Under the pieces are notes generated by a model. That model ran no database searches and was not told where the DNA came from. It worked only from the letters and a program-made list of their open reading frames with translations. Of a stretch of 64,000 nt of DNA, positions 60,288 to 64,000 are shown in pieces (within the stretch, counting starts at the first letter, position 1; every line of letters begins with the position of its first letter). The stretch is from Defluviitaleaceae bacterium (GTDB lineage: Bacteria > Bacillota > Clostridia > Lachnospirales > WQUN01): positions 248,001 through 312,000 of the forward strand of contig WQZS01000001.1 in NCBI GenBank assembly GCA_009780585.1. The letters run 5' to 3'. A program made the translations under genes and the position numbers.

Positions 60288-60646
60288 GAGCAAGCCTGTA
60301 AGCCGAGTTCTGTTTCCGCGGGTTGCGGATGACAGCCATCTATCTAGGGCGTTCGTTGCCGATACGCCTCCTGCGACGCTACCAAAGCATTCGAACGGGC
60401 CGTTCGCGCAGGGGGCTGCGCTGCTTTATTTGGTCTTGCACCGGGTGGGGTTTACATAGCCAACGCCGTCGCCGGCGTTGCGGTGCGCTCTTACCGCACC
60501 TTTCCATCCTTACCAAGTGGGTCTTGGCGGTTTATTTCTGTTGCACTTTCCCTGGAGTCGCCTCCGCCGGGCGTTACCCGGCACCCTTGCCCTGCGGTGC
60601 TCGGACTTTCCTCACATCTTACGACGCGCGGCTGTCCGGCTTACTC
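60288..60646 (-). ncRNA. rnpB: RNase P RNA
   Basis: The catalytic RNA that matures tRNA 5' ends. The conserved GAGGAAAGTCCGAGC, ACAGAAATA and final ACAGAACTCGGCTTACA blocks are present on the minus strand. The terminal stem P1 is GAGTAAGCC (60638-60646) with GGCTTGCTC (60288-60296). The layout fits class A, as in Clostridia, not the class B of Bacilli. Its 5' end shares GAGTAA with the last codons of rpsA. Confidence 0.95.
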
Positions 60647-61915
60647 AATATCTTCTTCGGCGGATGCTTCCGCGGTTGCTTCTTCTACGATCGGTTCTTC
60701 TTCAATGGTCGGTTCCGCTTCAATGGTTGCGTCTTCTTCAACGGCCGGCTCTTCTTCGGCGGTTATTTCCTCTTCAACAGACGGTTCCGCTTCGGTGGGG
60801 TCTTCGTCGTATTCCTCTTGAACTTCGGCCAACTGCTCGTCCGCTTGCTTTTTCGACAGGCTGATCTTTTGGTTTTGCACATCTACGGCGGTGATCAGCA
60901 CGTTTACCTTTTGCCCTACGGTCAGTTCATCGTCGGGCTTGGTGATATGGCGCGCGGCGATTTGGGAAATATGGACGAGGCCGTCGATGCCTTCCTCCAG
61001 CTTGATGAACGCGCCGAACGGTGTAAGGCGTACGACCGTACCTTCCACGATGGCGTCAACGGGATAGCGGTCTGCGATGCCGTTCCACGGATTGGCGTCC
61101 GCGTCCTTCATCGAAAGGGATATCTTCCCTTTTTCCGGGTCCACGGCGATGACGTTTACCGTAACGGAATCGCCCACCTTCAAGATGTCGGCGGCCCGAC
61201 GTACACGCTTCCAGGAAAGTTCGGAAACATGGACAAGCCCGTCAACCCCGCCTAAATCAATAAACGCGCCGAAGTCCACCAGGCGGCTGACCGTACCCTG
61301 TACCTTCGTGCCGACCTCAATCGAGCCGAAGACCGCCTCGCGTTTTTCCTTGGCTTCTCGTATCGCCAGCTCCTTACGGCCGGCTACGATACGGCGCTTG
61401 CGGCGGTCGAGCTCCAATATTTGAAAATTGAATTCGCGTCCCTTAAATTGGTTTAAATCCTCCACAAAGCGCTCCGCTATCTGCGACGAAGGCACAAACG
61501 CCTTGCAGCCTTGGATATTGGCGATTAAGCCGCCACGGATAATGTCGGTCACCTTGCCCAGCAGAGGCGTCTTATCTTCCAAAGCCTGTTCCAATACCTT
61601 GTAGTTGACTTGGTTGTCCAGCTTCTTCTTGGATACCAATACGTTACCGTCGCCGTCGTTCACGCGGATGATGAATACGTCGAACTCGTCGCCGGGCTTA
61701 ACCAAATCCTTTAGGTTGGCTTGGTTGTCGTCGGTAAACTCGCTGCGGGTGACGATGCCGTCCGATTTATAACCCAAGTCCACGATGACTTCGGTATTGG
61801 TCACGCGAAGAACCGTCCCTTTCACGATATTGCCATTATGTATCGTGGCAAAGGATTCGGCGAGCAATTCTTCAAACGTTGTTTCCTCGACCTTGGGTGT
61901 GTTTAAAGCGTCCAT
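60641..61915 (-). CDS. rpsA: S1 RNA-binding domain protein (30S ribosomal protein S1 type)
   Basis: A 424-residue protein with four S1 domains (KGTVLRVTNTEVIVDLGYKSDG; LGKVTDIIRGGLIANIQG; QGTVSRLVDFGAFIDLGGVDGLVHVSELSW in part; EGTVVRLTPFGAFIKLEEGIDGLVHISQ in part). Domains 3 and 4 are the best conserved. The last 60 residues are very acidic (EEE, PTIEEEP repeats). It helps mRNA binding or RNA handling at the ribosome. Its stop codon overlaps rnpB. It follows plsC as in many Clostridia. Confidence 0.92.
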   Translation of the reverse strand: MDALNTPKVEETTFEELLAESFATIHNGNIVKGTVLRVTNTEVIVDLGYKSDGIVTRSEFTDDNQANLKDLVKPGDEFDVFIIRVNDGDGNVLVSKKKLDNQVNYKVLEQALEDKTPLLGKVTDIIRGGLIANIQGCKAFVPSSQIAERFVEDLNQFKGREFNFQILELDRRKRRIVAGRKELAIREAKEKREAVFGSIEVGTKVQGTVSRLVDFGAFIDLGGVDGLVHVSELSWKRVRRAADILKVGDSVTVNVIAVDPEKGKISLSMKDADANPWNGIADRYPVDAIVEGTVVRLTPFGAFIKLEEGIDGLVHISQIAARHITKPDDELTVGQKVNVLITAVDVQNQKISLSKKQADEQLAEVQEEYDEDPTEAEPSVEEEITAEEEPAVEEDATIEAEPTIEEEPIVEEATAEASAEEDIE

Positions 61916-62014
61916 AAATCAGTAGCCTCCCGAGCAAGTGCTGCAAATAATTGATTCCATTGTTCATTCTACCACCAGTAAGTGAATTTTGCAATGTCCT
62001 TTTTGGTTATTTTG

Positions 62015-62599
62015 TCATATGCCCTTCGTTAAAGCGGAAACGGCGGGAATCACGACGCTCATCACTTCGTCCAGCAGCTCGGACTTAACCCTGCGCCCCG
62101 CGTAAGGCTCCATCGAAATCGGTTCGCCGAAAGTAATATAAACACGCGAAAATATCCTGTAAGAACCGCTGATACCCACGGGAACGATCGGCGCGCCCGA
62201 CTTAAGCGCGAACATAGCCACGCCCGACTTCGCGTTCTCAAAGTCCTTCATGCGCGTACCCTGGGAAAAAATCAAAACCCCCTTACCGCCGGACAACGCC
62301 CCCATCGTGTGCCGGTAAGCCTCCAAATCCGTCGCCTTACGGTCCACGGGAAAAACCCCCGCCGCGCGGAAAACCATCGCGAAGAACCGCTTACGGAAAA
62401 GCTCCTTCTTCGCCATCAACGAAAGCCTGCGCGTCGAAAACGCCAGCATCGCAGGCCCGTCAAACAAATGGATATGATTCCCGCACAACAAAAACGCGCC
62501 TTCTTTGGGGATATTCTTATGCCCCTTTATGCGCATACGGAAAATCAAACGGAACAAAAACCACAAAACACCCTTAGCGAACCAATAGAACATGTGCAT
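62015..62599 (-). CDS. plsC: 1-acyl-sn-glycerol-3-phosphate acyltransferase
   Basis: A 194-residue membrane-associated acyltransferase that makes phosphatidic acid. Motif I is NHIHLFD near residue 38; motif III reads SQGTR in place of EGTR; PVGISGSY is a late conserved block. One N-terminal membrane segment (residues 5-22). Gln for Glu in motif III occurs in some homologues and may affect acyl acceptor binding. It lies between the pyrophosphatase-like gene and rpsA. Confidence 0.9.
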   Translation of the reverse strand: MHMFYWFAKGVLWFLFRLIFRMRIKGHKNIPKEGAFLLCGNHIHLFDGPAMLAFSTRRLSLMAKKELFRKRFFAMVFRAAGVFPVDRKATDLEAYRHTMGALSGGKGVLIFSQGTRMKDFENAKSGVAMFALKSGAPIVPVGISGSYRIFSRVYITFGEPISMEPYAGRRVKSELLDEVMSVVIPAVSALTKGI

Positions 62600-62617
62600 C
62601 AGTCCTCATAAAATATA

Positions 62618-63058
62618 TTATCGTACCCTTCCGTTTTCCATAAAATCCGTAATAACAATTTTTGCCGCATCCGCTCCGAACCAACCCTCCCCCTCGTCAA
62701 CGAAGGGGTATAACATATGCAAATCATTTATTTCACATTCGGGCAACTGCGAAAAATCCATTTCCTCCCGTTCGGGCGAAATACCTATCAACTTATGGTC
62801 ACCGTCTTTCTTCCTAAAAACACCGACAACCCTAACCGGCAATTCATCACCCGGAAAACACTCACCTCCCGAAAGCAGAAAAACATCAAGATGCTCCCCC
62901 GGCGGCGTACCCGACCCCCTTAACCAACCATAAGGGTGCGTAAAACCCCTATACAAAAACATACAATCATGTTCCGCTTCATTAAACGTATTCGTATTAG
63001 GGTCATATATCATCCGTTTTTTATAATCCTTAGTTTGCTCTACAACAATATAGTCCAT
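62618..63058 (-). CDS. inorganic pyrophosphatase-like protein, degenerate metal site
   Basis: A 146-residue protein related to family I pyrophosphatases. PGEHLDVFLLSGGECFPGDELPVRVVGVF corresponds to DGDPxDVLV..PG..I..RxIGV, and KKDGDHKLIGI to the following D..KI block. The first two aspartates of DGDPxD are replaced (PGEHLD), leaving the third, so hydrolysis of pyrophosphate is doubtful. It sits between cmk and plsC, an unusual insertion. ATG preceded by GAGAAGGG. Confidence 0.72.
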   Translation of the reverse strand: MDYIVVEQTKDYKKRMIYDPNTNTFNEAEHDCMFLYRGFTHPYGWLRGSGTPPGEHLDVFLLSGGECFPGDELPVRVVGVFRKKDGDHKLIGISPEREEMDFSQLPECEINDLHMLYPFVDEGEGWFGADAAKIVITDFMENGRVR

Positions 63059-63141
63059 TCTTTTTCCCTTCTCTTTTTTTTATGTTCCTTGCTCATTAAA
63101 GCACCCCTACGCTGCTGAAGCGAAACCCTTCCGCAGCCCAG

Positions 63142-63344
63142 CCGCGGATTGGCGGCGCAAGCGGCGGCGGATATGTGCAAGCGCGACTCGCGAAGCCGCA
63201 CGATTAGCGGCGAACGCGAAGGTTAGTGATGCCGTTTGGCTCGCGTGCGAGACAAACGGCATCACTTCCTGAGCGGAGCCGATCATCGTGCGGCGAGTGC
63301 AAGCGCGGCACATATCCGCCGCCGCTTGCGCCGCCAATCCGCGG
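63142..63344. repeat. nested 203-base palindrome (multi-stem cruciform)
   Basis: Outer arms 63142-63178 and 63308-63344 are perfectly complementary over 37 bases. Inside are further perfect arms: 63195-63204 with 63285-63294 (10 bases) and 63225-63238 with 63253-63266 (14 bases), whose loop holds CTCGC/GCGAG. It starts seven bases past the cmk stop and fills the gap before the pyrophosphatase-like gene. It could be a very strong transcription stop, an RNA, or a short mobile repeat. No gene is seen in the rest of 63059-63350. Confidence 0.92.
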
Positions 63345-63350
63345 CGGACG

Positions 63351-64000
63351 TCACACATAAAGCCTTCCCTTCACATACCGCGTAATCTCAGCAACCATCT
63401 CATCCAAATCCATATGCGATGTATCAATATAAATCGCATCATCCGTCCGCACAAGCGGCGCGTGTACACGATTCTTATCACGTTCATCCCGTATAAGCGT
63501 CTCTTCCCACACGCGGGCGTATTCGGCGGGCTGCCCCTTAGCCTGGAGCTCCCGCAAACGGCGTTCGGCGCGGATACGCGGGTCCGCGTCAAGGTATATC
63601 TTCACCTGCGCCCACGGCAATACCTGGGAAGCGATATCACGCCCATCCATTATCACATGACCGTTTTCAGCCAAGCGGCGTTGCTGCTGCGTCAATTTTG
63701 CGCGGACGGGTTCGTAAGCGGCGATCATGGAAGTGTAATCGGCGATCGCCTGGCTGCGGATATCGGCGGATACGTCCTCGCCGTTAAGTAAAATACCGTT
63801 CGCGGGGGTAAAGGCGATTTCGATATCGGACAGGGAAGCGGCGACCGCCTCGGCGTCTTTTTTGTCCGTACCCCTGCGCATATTATATAAAGCCACGGCG
63901 CGGTACATCGCGCCCGTGTCGATGTAAAGCATCCCAAGATCGCCCGCCAACCGCTTGGCGGCGGAGCTTTTGCCCACGCCGACGGGGCCGTCAATGGCCA
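63351..64000 (-). CDS. cmk: cytidylate kinase, N-terminus cut by window edge
   Basis: The frame runs to the right edge; only a few N-terminal residues are missing. The P-loop is GPVGVGKSSAAKRLA, then LGMLYIDTGAMYRAVAL, HVIMDGRDIASQVLP and the arginines of RIRAERRLRELQ, which bind CMP. It phosphorylates CMP and dCMP. cmk before plsC and an S1 protein is a common Clostridial order; here a pyrophosphatase-like gene and a large palindrome intervene. Confidence 0.95.
   Translation of the reverse strand, partial: AIDGPVGVGKSSAAKRLAGDLGMLYIDTGAMYRAVALYNMRRGTDKKDAEAVAASLSDIEIAFTPANGILLNGEDVSADIRSQAIADYTSMIAAYEPVRAKLTQQQRRLAENGHVIMDGRDIASQVLPWAQVKIYLDADPRIRAERRLRELQAKGQPAEYARVWEETLIRDERDKNRVHAPLVRTDDAIYIDTSHMDLDEMVAEITRYVKGRLYV

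Noticed and set aside
60323-61255. 310-codon open frame on the plus strand
   Set aside because: It runs antisense through rnpB and the S1-protein gene, has no ribosome site, and its composition is that of a shadow frame of a GC-rich gene.
63107-63358. 83-codon frame with Ala/Arg-rich product
   Set aside because: It is produced by the nested palindrome and has no start signal; the structure explains the open frame.
1-64000. CRISPR arrays, rRNA genes, prophage structural genes
   Set aside because: No regularly spaced identical repeats, no rRNA signatures and no capsid, portal or tail genes were seen.

Overview
The window looks like the chromosome of an anaerobic, spore-forming, plant-fibre-degrading member of the Bacillota (Clostridia type). 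Reasons: a GerW/YtfJ sporulation protein with its usual DUF2953 partner, a gatC/gatB amidotransferase locus with gltX, an RNase P RNA that reads as class A, an S1-protein/PlsC/cytidylate kinase block, a glycyl radical enzyme with activase, and cytoplasmic cellobiose phosphorylase and GH10 xylanase. Base composition is moderate to GC-rich in the core and clearly AT-richer in two accessory stretches (about 10.2-14.4 kb and 55.8-60.1 kb). No species can be named from the sequence.

Layout. 1-636: left-edge PD-(D/E)XK-like gene. 746-7698: one co-directional operon with two paralogous RCC1-repeat proteins, a Ser/Thr kinase, a TerY-like vWA protein, a PP2C phosphatase and a WG-repeat lipoprotein; the last four reproduce and extend the known TerY-P (vWA/kinase/phosphatase) triad. 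7755-10152: DUF1461, DUF2953, GerW and CheX. 10180-14264: accessory genes (a nuclease-like protein, YoeB/RelB, AraC-GyrI, GNAT) separated by three copies of one intergenic repeat. 14386-18748: LD-carboxypeptidase, then a phosphonate-type ABC transporter whose ATPase and two permeases are fused into one polypeptide, with its binding lipoprotein, behind a TPP riboswitch and intrinsic terminator. 18829-22455: gatB, a gatA reduced to about 100 residues, gatC and gltX. 22500-26856: aldo/keto reductase, GPH sugar transporter, PHP hydrolase, and a MerR regulator with an FlhA-like tail. 26966-27561: HicAB. 27662-31647: CHASE2 adenylate cyclase, GAF/HD-GYP protein and MBL hydrolase in one operon.

31648-32086 has no protein gene but holds a possible structured RNA with a strong terminator. 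32087-34957: exported FecR-domain and NHL-repeat proteins. 35063-39433: cellobiose phosphorylase, xylanase and KDPG aldolase. 39527-42064: a large peptidoglycan-binding protein. 42234-47076: a tightly overlapping three-gene operon of a GH-A-type glycosidase, an unusual glycyl radical enzyme (GCSQ at the active-site cysteine) and its activase. 47136-55699: a long minus-strand train of small housekeeping/accessory enzymes. 55844-60049: a probable mobile segment led by a large serine recombinase. 60185-64000: tRNA-Ser(GCT), rnpB overlapping the end of rpsA, plsC, a pyrophosphatase-like protein, a nested 203-base palindrome, and the start-truncated cmk.

The points most worth follow-up are the RCC1/TerY-P operon, the fused transporter under thiamine control, the gutted gatA with a perfect palindrome at the junction, and the glycosidase-GRE-activase operon. 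All functions are inferred from motifs and context; no database search was possible.
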